Positions 14,640-23,586 are shown, numbered from the stretch's first letter. The stretch is DNA of 64,000 nt from WHSW01 sp963777775 (GCA_963777775.1 CAVZRL010000005.1:62001-126000), one strand, 5' to 3'. Program-made: numbers and translations. The notes: generated by a model not told the origin, from the letters alone.

Positions 14640-14746
14640 TCTTTCCCCTGTAATGGTGCCGTTGACCTGCCCGGCCGATGGAGCCACGAGTTTGGTCCGT
14701 ATATCGGCGCCAAGTCGAGGTTGGATTTCCGCGCCGGAAAGGCGGC

Positions 14747-16525
14747 CTAGGAAGTGGTCCGGGCGATCCGCTCGGCGAGCTCGGCGCGGCGGCGCTGGAG
14801 CTCGACCGGGGGCTCTCCCCCGTTCGCCTCGGCGCTCGCGATCGCGTCCTCGACCATCCCCCGCTCGAGCTCGAGGAAGCTGAGCTCCATCGCCTCGCCG
14901 CTCGCGGGCTCGCGCTCGGACTCCATCCTGACCTGGGTCACGTAGGCGATCAGCGCGTCGTCGTCGGCCGGCAGCGCGGCGCCCGGATCGTCGAGATGCG
15001 CGCGCAGCCACGCGCACGCTCGCGCAGCCACCGGCGAGGCGAAGTGCTCGTCGGTGAGCCGGTCGAGCAACCCCCGCCCCTCGGCGGGCAGCTTCACGCA
15101 CATCGCGAGCAACGCCATCTCGCGCCGCTCGCGGGCGTTGAGCTGGGTCGGCACAGGCGCGCGCGGCTGCGTCTCGCGCTCGCCCGCCGGCTCCTGCGCC
15201 CGCGCCCGGCCCGCGCGTGCGGCCGCCGCGATCCGGCGTGAGACCAGGCCAGGATCGGCATCGAGGCGGTCCGCCACCTCGCGCATCAGCTCCTCCCGGG
15301 TGATCGAGTCGGGCATCGCCGCGATCACCGCGACGACCTCGTCGAGGGCGCGGTCGCGCCCCGTCGGCGACGACGTGTCGGCATCATCGAGCAGCGTCCG
15401 CACGTGAAAGACCGGCAGCTCGTCCGCAGCCTCGACCGCGTCGCGAAACGCGGTCGCCGAGCCCCCATCGCCGCCCGCGAGCAGGTCGGCCGGGTCGCGG
15501 TCGGCGGGCATCCGCGCGACCCGCAGGCGCAGCCGCTTGCCGCTCGCCACTCCCTGGGCGCGCAGCATCGCCTCGCGGCCCGCGCGGTCGGCGTCGAGCG
15601 CCAGCACCGCCTCCTCGGCATAGCCGGAGAGCAGCTTCACCTGCTCGGGGGTGATCGCCGTCCCCATCACCGCGACGGCGTTCGCGATCCCGGCCTGGTG
15701 ACAGGCGAGCACGTCCGTGTAGCCCTCGACCACCACCGCCCGGCCGACCTTCGCGATCGCCGGCCGCGCGCGGTCGATCCCGTAAAGCGTGTGCCGCTTG
15801 CGGTACAGCTCGCCCTCCGGCGAGTTGACATATTTCGGTCGCTGGTCGGGGCGCAGCGCGCGAGCGCCGAACCCCTGCACGCGACCGCGCGCGTCGCGGA
15901 TCGGAAACACGATCCGGGAGCGAAACCGGTCGTAGTGGCCCCGGCCTTTCTGGCTTCGCAGCACCAGCCCGGCCGCCTCGATCTCGGCCACCGCGTAGCC
16001 CGCCTGTTGGCCGCGCACCAGCACCGTGTCCCAGGTGCCGGGCGCGCAGCCGACCCCGAACTCCTCCAGCACCTGCTGCTCCAGCCCGCGCCCCGCCAGG
16101 TAGTCGCGCGCCTTCGTCGCCTGCGGCGCGTCGCGCAGAAAGGTCGCGTAAAAGCCGGCGGTGCGCTCGAGCAGCTCGCTGAGCCGGGCGCGCTTCTGGC
16201 GCGCCTCCGCCGCCCGCGGGTCCTCCTCCTCGCGCTCGAGCTCGACCCCGTAGCGATCGGCGAGTGTCTCGAGCGCGTCGGCGAACGAGAGGCCCTCCTT
16301 CTCCTCGACGAACCGGATCACATCGCCGCCGACCCCGCAGCCGAAGCAGTGATAGAGCTTTTCCTGGGGGTCGACGGAGAACGACGGCGTGCGCTCGTCG
16401 TGGAACGGGCAGAGGCCCGAGTAGCGCACCCCCGAGCGCCGCAGCTCCGTGTGGGCCGAAACCACCTCGACGATGTCGGTCGCGTCCTTGACCCGCTCGA
16501 CGCTCTCCGAGCTGAACCGGCTCAC
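14747..16525 (-). CDS. dnaG: DNA primase
   Basis: 592 residues. Makes RNA primers at the replication fork, with the replicative helicase DnaB as partner. CHC2 zinc ribbon at residues ~39-65 (CPFHDERTPSFSV, then HCFGCGVGG); catalytic core with EGYTDVLACHQAGI and ALDADRAGREAM (TOPRIM acidic residues); C-terminal helical helicase-binding region. Start GTG with TATGCT 6 nt upstream (16532-16537), a leaderless layout. It heads no operon but overlaps the DUF3159 gene behind which it is read by 4 bases. Confidence 0.95.
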   Translation of the reverse strand: MSRFSSESVERVKDATDIVEVVSAHTELRRSGVRYSGLCPFHDERTPSFSVDPQEKLYHCFGCGVGGDVIRFVEEKEGLSFADALETLADRYGVELEREEEDPRAAEARQKRARLSELLERTAGFYATFLRDAPQATKARDYLAGRGLEQQVLEEFGVGCAPGTWDTVLVRGQQAGYAVAEIEAAGLVLRSQKGRGHYDRFRSRIVFPIRDARGRVQGFGARALRPDQRPKYVNSPEGELYRKRHTLYGIDRARPAIAKVGRAVVVEGYTDVLACHQAGIANAVAVMGTAITPEQVKLLSGYAEEAVLALDADRAGREAMLRAQGVASGKRLRLRVARMPADRDPADLLAGGDGGSATAFRDAVEAADELPVFHVRTLLDDADTSSPTGRDRALDEVVAVIAAMPDSITREELMREVADRLDADPGLVSRRIAAAARAGRARAQEPAGERETQPRAPVPTQLNARERREMALLAMCVKLPAEGRGLLDRLTDEHFASPVAARACAWLRAHLDDPGAALPADDDALIAYVTQVRMESEREPASGEAMELSFLELERGMVEDAIASAEANGGEPPVELQRRRAELAERIARTTS

Positions 16526-17169
16526 GCTTCGAGCATACGCTCGGATCGGCGCGATCCACCGCGCAGGACGAGGAAGGTGAGCCAGATCGCGACCGCGAAG
16601 ATCGGCACCCCCATCGCCGCCCGCGCGACCCCGAGCGCGACCAGGGCGCCGGCCAGGTAGAGCGGCAACTGGACCGCGAGCCGGAGGACGAATACGCCGA
16701 CCCAGATCCAGCTCGCGCGCGCGTAGAGCCGCACCCGGTCGGGATCGCGACGCCAGCCGCTGCCGTGCCCCTCGACGGTCTCGACGATCACCCCGATCAG
16801 CGGCCAGCGGATCGCGATCGAGACCAGGTAGGCGGCGGCGTAGGCGGCATTGAGCAGCAGCCCCGGGAGGAAGAAGTCCTCGGCCCGCCCGGTTCGGTCG
16901 GCGACGAACGCCGCCAGCGCGACCCCGGCGAAGCCCGCGAGCGCGAACTGCAGCGTCTCGCGGCGCAAGAGCCGGACCACGGTCAGCAGCAGGGCGACCC
17001 CGACCGCCACCCAGGCCGCCAGCGAGAGGTCCTGGCCGGCCAGCGAGTAGACGCTGACGAAGGCGATCGCCGGCAGGCCGGAGTCCGCGATCCCGTGCCT
17101 GCCGCCGAGCGCCGCGAGCAGGTCGACCGGATCCCGCTCGGGGGCCCGCGCCGGGTCGTCGGCGCTCAG
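16522..17169 (-). CDS. DUF3159-type membrane protein
   Basis: 215 residues if it begins at CTG 17169, which overlaps the dgt stop (CTGA). From there the frame reads LSADDPARAPERDPVDLLAA, then GIADSGLPAIAFVSVYSLAG, a typical family N-terminus; the first GTG, 159 bases later, would cut off the first two membrane segments. Six hydrophobic segments follow, with conserved RRETLQFALAG and RWPLIGVIVETVEG. DUF3159 proteins are actinobacterial inner-membrane proteins of unknown role. Lies between dgt and dnaG, coupled to both by 4-base overlaps. Confidence 0.75.
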   Translation of the reverse strand: MSADDPARAPERDPVDLLAALGGRHGIADSGLPAIAFVSVYSLAGQDLSLAAWVAVGVALLLTVVRLLRRETLQFALAGFAGVALAAFVADRTGRAEDFFLPGLLLNAAYAAAYLVSIAIRWPLIGVIVETVEGHGSGWRRDPDRVRLYARASWIWVGVFVLRLAVQLPLYLAGALVALGVARAAMGVPIFAVAIWLTFLVLRGGSRRSERMLEA

Positions 17170-18197
17170 AGCCTCGACTCCTCGGGCAGCGCCAGGCGCC
17201 GGAAGGCCGCGATCGCGAACCGGTCGGTCATCCCCGCGATGTAATCCGTCACCCGCTGCAGGTCGTCGGCGTCCGGCGCCCCGTCGGCGACCAGCTCGGG
17301 ATGGTCGAGGTAGTGCTCGAACAGCCCGCCCAGCGTGCGCCGCACCCGGTCGTGCTCGCTGCGCGCCTCCGGGCCCAGGTAGACGCGGTCGAACATGAAC
17401 TTTCGCAGCCGCAACATCGCCTTCCCAACCTGCTCGGACTGCGCGATCTCCCCGCCCGCGGCCGAGGTCGCGACCAGGTCGCGGACCAGGGTGTCGATCC
17501 GCGCCGCCCCGGTCGGCCCGAGCAGCTCGATCTCGGCCGCCGGCAGGTCGCGCTCGGCGAGGATCCCGGCCCGCACCGCGTCATCGATGTCGTGGTTGAT
17601 GTAGGCGACCCGGTCGACCAGGCGCACGACTCGCGCCTCCAGGGTCGCCGGCCGGCGCGAGCCGGTGTGGTTGAGGATCCCGTCGCGCACCTGCTCGGTC
17701 AGGTTGAGACCGTGCCCGTCGCGCTCGAGCACGTCGACGACCCGCAGCGAGTGCAGGTTGTGCTCGAAGCCCTCGCCCCCGCGCTCGCGCAGGGCCTCGT
17801 CCAGCGCCTCCTCGCCGATGTGCCCGAACGGGGGGTGCCCGAGGTCGTGGCCGAGACCGATCGCTTCGGTCAGGTCCTCGTTGAGGCCGAGCGCCCGGGC
17901 GACGGTGCGGGCGATGCAGCAGGTCTCGATCGTGTGCGTGAGCCGGGTCCGGTAGTGGTCCCCCTCGGGTGCGACGAAGACCTGGGTCTTGTGCTTGAGG
18001 CGCCGGAACGCCTTCGCGTGCACGATCCGGTCGCGGTCACGCTGAAACGGCGTCCGCACCTCGCTGTCGGGCTCGGGCGCCGCCCGCAACGCCGGATAGG
18101 AGCGGGTCGCGGGCTCCCACAGCCACCGCCGCTCCCACGCCTGCACGCGCTCGGCGAGCGGGTGGGCGGCGGGCGGGCTGGACGCGGGATCGGGCAA
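17166..18197 (-). CDS. dgt: deoxyguanosinetriphosphate triphosphohydrolase-like protein
   Basis: 343 residues. HD-domain dNTPase that splits dNTPs to deoxynucleosides and triphosphate. FQRDRDRIVHAKAFRRLKHK near residue 50; HD ligands in RLTHTIETCCIART, GLGHDLGHPPFGHIGE and further on YINHDIDD. Start TTG with TATGCT 9 nt upstream (18207-18212). Classical actinobacterial neighbour of dnaG. Its last codons overlap the DUF3159 start. Confidence 0.9.
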   Translation of the reverse strand: MPDPASSPPAAHPLAERVQAWERRWLWEPATRSYPALRAAPEPDSEVRTPFQRDRDRIVHAKAFRRLKHKTQVFVAPEGDHYRTRLTHTIETCCIARTVARALGLNEDLTEAIGLGHDLGHPPFGHIGEEALDEALRERGGEGFEHNLHSLRVVDVLERDGHGLNLTEQVRDGILNHTGSRRPATLEARVVRLVDRVAYINHDIDDAVRAGILAERDLPAAEIELLGPTGAARIDTLVRDLVATSAAGGEIAQSEQVGKAMLRLRKFMFDRVYLGPEARSEHDRVRRTLGGLFEHYLDHPELVADGAPDADDLQRVTDYIAGMTDRFAIAAFRRLALPEESRL

Positions 18198-18248
18198 CTG
18201 CCGCCAAGCATAGGGTCAGCGCGCGGGGCGAAAACCGCCCGCAGCGGC

Positions 18249-19007
18249 TCAGGCGGCGAGCCGGCGCGGGTAGCCGCGAAGCTGCACGTGCGCGTGATGC
18301 TCAAGCGTCGCGGTGATCGCGCGCTCGGCCTGGCGCAGCGCCCGCTCCCCGGCGACCGGGGACTGCGCAAGCGGGCGGCCAAGCGCCTCGACCATGAACG
18401 CGTGCGCCTCGGCCGAGAGCGGGAAGCCGCCCCGCTCGCACGCTTCGCAGACGACCCCCCCGGCGTCGCCCGAGAACCCGACCAGCCCGTCCACCTCCCC
18501 GCAGCGCGCGCACGAGGCGAGCTCGGGGGCGAAGCCGGCGGCGAGCGCGAGCTTGAGCCGGAAGGCGAGCGCGGCCGCCAGCCCCACCGCCCCGTCACCG
18601 CTGCCGTCGCCCCTGACCGAGCCTTCGCCGTCGAGGATCGCGAGGTAGCGGCAGAGCAGGTTGTAGGCGGCGAGGTTCGCCTCCTCGGCGTCGAGCAGCC
18701 GCAGCACCGCATCGCAGGCGCGCGCCGCGGCGTCGAGGGCGGGGCCACTGGCACGCAGGCGCGCGTGTCCGGTGACGGTGTGGGCGGAGGTCACCGTGGC
18801 CAGGTCGCCACGCCCCTCGTGAAGCACGAGGTCGAGGCGAAAGAAGGGCTCGAGCCGGCCTCCGAACCGGGAGCGCGGGCGCCGCACCCCCTTGGCGATC
18901 GCCCCGATCCGGCCGCGGGTGGCGCTGTAGAGGTGCAGCACGCGGTCGGCCTCGCCATAGCGGATGCTGCGCAGCACGACCGCCTCGGTCTTGAACTTGC
19001 CGGGCAT
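18249..19007 (-). CDS. recO: DNA repair protein RecO
   Basis: 252 residues. Loads RecA on gaps together with RecR. N-terminal OB-fold beginning KFKTEAVVLRSIRYGEADRV; helical middle; zinc site CARCGEVDGL with CEAC about 20 residues on, as in the Deinococcus and actinobacterial RecO type. ATG at 19007. It lies between dgt and mutM, all minus strand and all genome-maintenance genes. Confidence 0.92.
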   Translation of the reverse strand: MPGKFKTEAVVLRSIRYGEADRVLHLYSATRGRIGAIAKGVRRPRSRFGGRLEPFFRLDLVLHEGRGDLATVTSAHTVTGHARLRASGPALDAAARACDAVLRLLDAEEANLAAYNLLCRYLAILDGEGSVRGDGSGDGAVGLAAALAFRLKLALAAGFAPELASCARCGEVDGLVGFSGDAGGVVCEACERGGFPLSAEAHAFMVEALGRPLAQSPVAGERALRQAERAITATLEHHAHVQLRGYPRRLAA

Positions 19008-19052
19008 CGGGCAAGCAAGCCTTGCGCGCCGCCCGGACGGCCCCGGGGTTGC

Positions 19053-19985
19053 TCAGCGTCGGGCGGCCCGAGCGCGGCGCCGGCGCGGCCGGGCACGCAG
19101 CCGCCGCTGACAGCCGGGGCAGAAGTAGGTCGACCGGCCCGAGACCACGATCCGCCGGATCGGCTCACCGCAACGCGGGCATGGCTCGCCCTCGCGGGTA
19201 TGGACGAGGAACTCGTCCTGCATCGAGCCGCGTTCGCCCCTCGCATCGAGATAGTCGTCGATCGATGAGCCGCCGTGGGCGAGCGCGAGCTCGAGCGTTT
19301 CGACGATCCCCTCGCAGAGCGCCTCGCAGTGCTCGGCCCGCATCGAGCCGGCAGGTGAGAGCGGGTGCAGCCCGGCGCGGAACAGGGCCTCGTCGGCGTA
19401 GATGTTGCCGATCCCGGCGATCCGCGACTGGTCGAGCAGGAACGACTTCAGCGGCGCCCGGCGCCCGGCGGCGAGCGCGCAGAGCCGCTCCGGGGTCAGC
19501 TCGTCCGAGAGCGGCTCGGGACCGAGCCGGGCCGCGAAGTAGGGCTCGATCTCGGCTTCGCGCAGGACGACGCCGTGCCCGAAGCGGCGCGCGTCGGTGA
19601 ACCAGAGCTCGGACCCGTCGTCGAGCCAGAGGCGGGCGCGCAGGTGGCGCAGCTCAGGCTGCGCCTCGTAGAGCCGCGGGGCGCCGAGCGGCGCGGCCTC
19701 CATCAGGTCGGCGACGGTCGATGAGCCCGGCGGGCGCAGGAGCAGGTTGCCGGTCATCCGCAGATGCATGACCAGCGCCGAGCCGTCGTCGAGACCAACG
19801 ACCAGGTACTTGCCGCGCCGGGCGACCAATTCGACCGTGCGTCCGCGCAGCGCCCGCTCGGTCCCGACGGGCGGCTCCGGCCGGGTCCAGCGCTCGTCGA
19901 GTACCTCCGCGCGCTCGATCCTGCGGTCGACCAGCTCGGGCTCGAGCTGTCGGCGAATCGTCTCGACCTCGGGCAGCTCGGGCAT
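19053..19985 (-). CDS. mutM: formamidopyrimidine-DNA glycosylase
   Basis: 310 residues. Removes 8-oxoguanine and formamidopyrimidines from DNA. The N-terminal PELPEVETIRRQL supplies the catalytic Pro and Glu; H2TH region with NIYADEALFRAGLHP; C-terminal zinc finger CPRCGEPIRRIVVSGRSTYF then CPGCQ. It is about 25 residues longer than the usual 270-290 because of an Arg-rich C-terminal tail (RARPRRRRARAARR). GATACT lies 10 nt before the ATG (19996-20001). Confidence 0.93.
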   Translation of the reverse strand: MPELPEVETIRRQLEPELVDRRIERAEVLDERWTRPEPPVGTERALRGRTVELVARRGKYLVVGLDDGSALVMHLRMTGNLLLRPPGSSTVADLMEAAPLGAPRLYEAQPELRHLRARLWLDDGSELWFTDARRFGHGVVLREAEIEPYFAARLGPEPLSDELTPERLCALAAGRRAPLKSFLLDQSRIAGIGNIYADEALFRAGLHPLSPAGSMRAEHCEALCEGIVETLELALAHGGSSIDDYLDARGERGSMQDEFLVHTREGEPCPRCGEPIRRIVVSGRSTYFCPGCQRRLRARPRRRRARAARR

Positions 19986-19995
19986 GACGACGCGC

Positions 19996-20001
19996 AGTAT
20001 C
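19996..20001 (-). promoter_or_regulatory. leaderless -10 box GATACT before mutM
   Basis: GATACT on the minus strand in the context GCGATACTGCGC, 10 nt from the ATG. It is the same sequence and spacing as the boxes before the SnoaL-like genes. Confidence 0.5.
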
Positions 20002-20048
20002 GCGCGGCGACCCTGCTCAGTCCACGACCTTGAACCTGCCCCTGGCTG

Positions 20049-20291
20049 TCATAGAGTTACGTCCTCGATGACCGACCCCTCGGGCGGGGGCCGCGAGTCG
20101 GCGAATTCGGCCGCGAAGTCATGCAGCTCGGACGGGGCGCAGTCCCCGCAGAGCGTGACCCGGACGTCGCGGCTCACGTACTGGCGCTGGCCGTCCCCGT
20201 CCAGCCCCCGGAACTCGAGGTGCCGAACTCGCGCCCGGACACCCCCCTCCTCCGTTACGCGGAACGGCCGCTCGCAGCGGTCGCAGTGCAT
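20049..20291 (-). CDS. small zinc-binding protein
   Basis: 80 residues. Begins MHCDRCERPFRVTEEGGVRA and has a second pair CGDC at residue ~51, giving a split C4 zinc site. The ATG overlaps the TGA of the 28-codon ORF upstream (TGATG), so it depends on translation of that ORF. A start at an upstream TTG would lack this coupling. Function unknown. Divergent from the XRE regulator. Confidence 0.6.
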   Translation of the reverse strand: MHCDRCERPFRVTEEGGVRARVRHLEFRGLDGDGQRQYVSRDVRVTLCGDCAPSELHDFAAEFADSRPPPEGSVIEDVTL

Positions 20292-20377
20292 CAGGACCGC
20301 TCCCAATTGCAGGTTTGCCAGTCGCGAATCCAGCTCTCACGCCCAGCGGGGTCAGCCGGTCGGTGCTCGTCGTGCAT
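20291..20377 (-). CDS. 28-residue tryptophan-rich ORF coupled to zinc protein
   Basis: Starts at ATG behind CGGAGAAG and reads MHDEHRPADPAGRESWIRDW, then QTCNWERS; three Trp in 28 residues. It ends TGA overlapping the next ATG by one base. Good ribosome site and coupling argue for translation. It could be a leader peptide or a small partner protein. Confidence 0.45.
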   Translation of the reverse strand: MHDEHRPADPAGRESWIRDWQTCNWERS

Positions 20378-20429
20378 GGTGGCTTCTCCGTTGATTGATG
20401 CCGAAATGAAGCGTCCATGCTGTATGCGC

Positions 20430-20500
20430 TGTGGGCATACGCTACTCAATAGAGGTTCAGTAGTGCATACTGAAAATATGCGATTCAACCTTTACGGTCT
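20430..20500. promoter_or_regulatory. AT-rich divergent promoter/operator region
   Basis: This stretch is far richer in A+T than its surroundings and separates the minus-strand pair (20049-20377) from the XRE gene. It contains imperfect palindromes: CTACT...AGTAG (about 20447-20468) and GCATACTGAAAATATGC (arms GCATA/TATGC), and GCATAC occurs twice. It is a candidate operator for the adjacent XRE protein. Confidence 0.5.
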
Positions 20501-20584
20501 GAGCAGGGATGCATTTCGCACGTGGGGGCGATCTCGGTCGCCCTTCCTGGCCTCGCCCTCTCCACCTCGGGCAGAACGCCGGCC

Positions 20585-20905
20585 ATGAGTGCCGAGGAGA
20601 TTGCCCGTCCCTTCCTGCCCTGGCTGGGGCGCGCCTGTCGCCAGGCGCGAGAGGACCGGGGGGTCGTTCAGGTCAAGATCGCGGCGGCGATCGAGGTAAA
20701 CCAGGCGACGATCGCGCGCTTTGAGGACGGCAGCGCCTGGCCGAGGCGCCCCGAGGAGGTGCTGATGGCCTACGCGAGCGAGCTCGATATGGACGTGCGG
20801 CTGCTCTGGCTTCACGCCTTCGTCTTGTGGCTCGAACACGAGCCGGTCATGGACACCGAGGGCCAGGAGCGGATTCGGGCGGCGCTCGAACGCCTGCAGA
20901 TCTAG
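20585..20905 (+). CDS. XRE-family transcriptional regulator
   Basis: 106 residues. HTH at residues ~28-60: KIAAAIEVNQATIARFEDGS with the usual R-F-E-D-G motif after the recognition helix; the C-terminal half is helical and acidic (DMDVRLLWLHAFVLWLEHEP). No ligand domain. It faces the AT-rich palindromic region and the divergent zinc-protein pair, so it is likely autoregulatory and controls that pair. The internal ATG is chosen because upstream codons read through the promoter region. Confidence 0.78.
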   Translation: MSAEEIARPFLPWLGRACRQAREDRGVVQVKIAAAIEVNQATIARFEDGSAWPRRPEEVLMAYASELDMDVRLLWLHAFVLWLEHEPVMDTEGQERIRAALERLQI

Positions 20906-20920
20906 GGCAGCAGCATCGCG

Positions 20921-21940
20921 CTAGCCCGTGCTCGGGTCGGCACCGTCGAGGTCCGGGCCGTCCGGCGTTCCCGTGGCCCGCGGATGGGCCTTGAAGTACA
21001 CCTCCTTGATCTTCTCGCGGGAGAGGTGGGTGTAGAGCTGCGTCGTCGCGACGTCGGCGTGGCCGAGCATCTCCTGGACCGAGCGCAGGTCACAGCCGCC
21101 CGAGAGCAGGTGGGTGGCGAAGGTATGGCGCAGCGTGTGCGGGCTCATCTTCCCGGCCAAGCCCGCCTCGCGGGCGTGGCGCTGGATGATCTTGTAGAGG
21201 CCTTGGCGGGTCAGCGGGCCACCGCGGAAGTTGACGAACAGCTTGCGCTCGACCCGCTCCCCGACCAGCTCCGGGCGGCCGGCGCGCTGGTAGCGCTCGA
21301 TCGCCCGCGCGGCCTGGCTTCCGAGCGGCACGATCCGCTCCTTGGAGCCCTTGCCGTGGGGCCTGACGAAGCCGCGGCGCAGATCGACCTCCCCGCTCTC
21401 GAGCCCGACCGCTTCCGAGGCGCGCAGCCCGCACCCGTACATCAGCTCGAGCAGCGCCCGGTCGCGCAGCGAGATCGGATCCGCCCCCGAGACGCCCTCG
21501 AGCAGCTTGCCGACCTCGGCCTGGCTGAGGACGTTGGGCAACTTGCGCGACTTCTGCGGCGGGCTCAGGGTCGCGGTCGGGTCGTCGTCGATCAGCTCCT
21601 CACGGCGCAGGTGGCGATAGAAGGAGCGCAGGCAGGCAGTCTTGCGGCTGATCGTCGCCGGCGAGCACGGGGCGCGGCCCCCGTTTCCGTCCTCGTCGGG
21701 CTCGAACCCGGTCGCGAGGTCGGCGAGGAAGTCGGCGACCTCGGCGCGCTCGGCCTTGGTCGCGTCGACGTCGCGGCCGGCCAGAAAGGCGCCGAACTGC
21801 AGCAGGTCGGTCCGGTAGGCGTCGAGGGTGTTGCGTGCCAGGCCACGCTCGAACTCCAGGTAGGCGAGGAAGTCGAGCACCAGCGCCTCGAAGCGCGCAT
21901 CGGTCCGGCGTTCCTGGGGCTTTCCGACGGCGACGGCCAT
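20921..21940 (-). CDS. xerD: site-specific tyrosine recombinase XerD
   Basis: 339 residues. Resolves chromosome dimers at dif with XerC and FtsK. N-terminal SAM-like domain FLAYLEFERGLARNTLDAYR; catalytic GCGLRASEAVGLESG (Arg), the conserved Lys in GKGSKERIVPLG, SPHTLRHTFATHLL (H-x-x-R), LGHADVATTQLYTHLS (His, Tyr). About 40 residues longer than the typical 300, from an acidic insert DEDGNGGRAPC near residue 80 and a C-terminal tail. In M. tuberculosis the orthologue also neighbours a Nudix gene and pyrG. Confidence 0.93.
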   Translation of the reverse strand: MAVAVGKPQERRTDARFEALVLDFLAYLEFERGLARNTLDAYRTDLLQFGAFLAGRDVDATKAERAEVADFLADLATGFEPDEDGNGGRAPCSPATISRKTACLRSFYRHLRREELIDDDPTATLSPPQKSRKLPNVLSQAEVGKLLEGVSGADPISLRDRALLELMYGCGLRASEAVGLESGEVDLRRGFVRPHGKGSKERIVPLGSQAARAIERYQRAGRPELVGERVERKLFVNFRGGPLTRQGLYKIIQRHAREAGLAGKMSPHTLRHTFATHLLSGGCDLRSVQEMLGHADVATTQLYTHLSREKIKEVYFKAHPRATGTPDGPDLDGADPSTG

Positions 21941-21988
21941 GAGCCGGGGTTCTTCCGGCCACCGGCGCCCCCTGCCGGTGCAAGCCCG

Positions 21989-22507
21989 CTACCGCGTCAT
22001 TTCGCGCAGCAGCAGCAACCCGATCAGCGACGAGGCGTCGGCGCAGGCGTCGATCGCCGCGTCGAGCTCGGCCAGCGGCCAGGCGACGATCTCGATCCGC
22101 TCCCCCTCGGCCGGCTCGGGGTCGCGCTGCTCGAGCCCGGTCGCCTCGAACAGGCTCACCTCCTCCTCGGCGAACCCCGGCGACGCATAGAAGCGCTTCA
22201 GCTCGCGCCACTCGCGCGCCACCAGTCCCACCTCCTCGAGCAACTCACGGCGAGCGCACTCGAGCGTCGTCTCGCCCTCGACGTCGAGCTTTCCGGCCGG
22301 GAGCTCGAGCAGCGCCGGCTCGGCGACCGCCTCGCGCGGCTGGCGGACCAGGTAGACGTGCTCGTCGTCGTGGGCGAGGATCGCGACCGAGCCCGGATGT
22401 CCGACCACCTCGCGCTCGACCAGCTCCCCGTCCGGGTGGCGGAAGGAGTCAATTCGCAGGCTCAGGAACTTGCCCGCGTACAGGCGCCGGCTCGACTCGG
22501 GCTTCAC
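21989..22507 (-). CDS. Nudix hydrolase (ADP-ribose pyrophosphatase-like)
   Basis: 172 residues. Hydrolyses NDP-X compounds, probably ADP-ribose. Nudix box GETTLECARRELLEEVGL complete (G-x5-E-x7-R-E-x2-E-E-x-G); LPAGKLD and the later SPGFAEEEV fit the ADP-ribose subgroup. Overlaps the DUF3866 stop by 4 bases. Same position as Rv1700 next to xerD in M. tuberculosis. Confidence 0.88.
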   Translation of the reverse strand: MKPESSRRLYAGKFLSLRIDSFRHPDGELVEREVVGHPGSVAILAHDDEHVYLVRQPREAVAEPALLELPAGKLDVEGETTLECARRELLEEVGLVAREWRELKRFYASPGFAEEEVSLFEATGLEQRDPEPAEGERIEIVAWPLAELDAAIDACADASSLIGLLLLREMTR

Positions 22508-23586
22508 CGGCCGCCCCCTTCGGCAGCCCGCGCGAGGGAGGCGCCGGCGGCCAGCGGCGCGGCGAAGAAGAGCGGGTCATCGGCCAGCGTCCGACCCATC
22601 GTCCGTACCGGCAGCCCGCTCGCCGCATAGCCGTCCAGGTCGATCGCCTCGACCGAGAGGTCGTGACGTCCGGTGCAGATCGCGATCAGGTCGTCGAGCG
22701 CCGCCCGGGCCGAGCCTCCCTCCGGCGCGTCGGCGTCGAGCAGCGGCCAGCCCTCCAGCTCCGCCTCGGGCACCGGCACCCGGACCGGCGCCAGCAGCAG
22801 CTCGAGCACCGATGCGGTGTGGTGGCTGAGGCCGCGGTGGCGCGGACGCTGGTCAGAGCTCGAGAGTCGCGGGGCGACGAGCACCGGCTGGCCCAGCGCC
22901 AGGGCGGCGTGGGCGGCGTCGAGAACCGCCATCCCCCCGTGGCCGAGCCTGGTCGCCGAGCCAAGGATCCCGGGGCCCGGCCCGACGACGACCGCATCCC
23001 AGCCGAGCTTCCGGGCGGCGAAGTCGAGCCCGCCGACGAGGCTGATCGCCTCGTGCTCGCCGCCGTAGGCGGCTCCTGCGGTGAGGTGGCCGCAGACCAA
23101 GTCACGCGCGCGCAGCTCGACGAGGTCGCGCGAGAGGCGACCCGGCAGCGCCGCGCCGGCGCCCTGGACGAACCCGACCTTGAGGCCAGGTGCGGCCTGT
23201 GCCGCCGCCCAGGCGGCCGGCGCAAGGTGTCCGTGCAGCGGGATCGCGAGCACCGGCGGCTTCGGCCCGCCGTCGGGCGCGTACTCATCGACGTCGGCGA
23301 GCTCGGCCGGCTCGACCGGGTGCTGAAGCGAGGTGTAGTTGAGCTTCATCACGTGGGCCTGCTCGGCCCCGGGTCCGTCGAGTCCCCGGGTCAGGTTCAC
23401 GTGCACGAGGTCGAAACCGCCGGAGCCGAGGCCGAGGTCCTGCGCCTCGATGTTGACGACGACGTCGTCGCCCTCCGCGACCGGTCCGACCAGCGGCTCG
23501 TCGGCCCAGGCCCGACGGTGCTCGCCGGCAACCTCGACCACCAGCGGATCGACCGAGACCACGGTCCCGCGTCGCAGCTTCAGCAT
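22504..23586 (-). CDS. DUF3866 protein
   Basis: 360 residues. Begins MLKLRRGTVVSVDPLVVEV and contains VMKLNYTSLQHPVEP, both typical of the DUF3866 family known from actinobacteria; GLKVGFVQGAGAALPGRLSR and VVGPGPGILGSATRLGHGGM are conserved Gly-rich segments. No known activity. Coupled by TGATG to the peptidase upstream and by a 4-base overlap to the Nudix gene downstream. Confidence 0.8.
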   Translation of the reverse strand: MLKLRRGTVVSVDPLVVEVAGEHRRAWADEPLVGPVAEGDDVVVNIEAQDLGLGSGGFDLVHVNLTRGLDGPGAEQAHVMKLNYTSLQHPVEPAELADVDEYAPDGGPKPPVLAIPLHGHLAPAAWAAAQAAPGLKVGFVQGAGAALPGRLSRDLVELRARDLVCGHLTAGAAYGGEHEAISLVGGLDFAARKLGWDAVVVGPGPGILGSATRLGHGGMAVLDAAHAALALGQPVLVAPRLSSSDQRPRHRGLSHHTASVLELLLAPVRVPVPEAELEGWPLLDADAPEGGSARAALDDLIAICTGRHDLSVEAIDLDGYAASGLPVRTMGRTLADDPLFFAAPLAAGASLARAAEGGGR

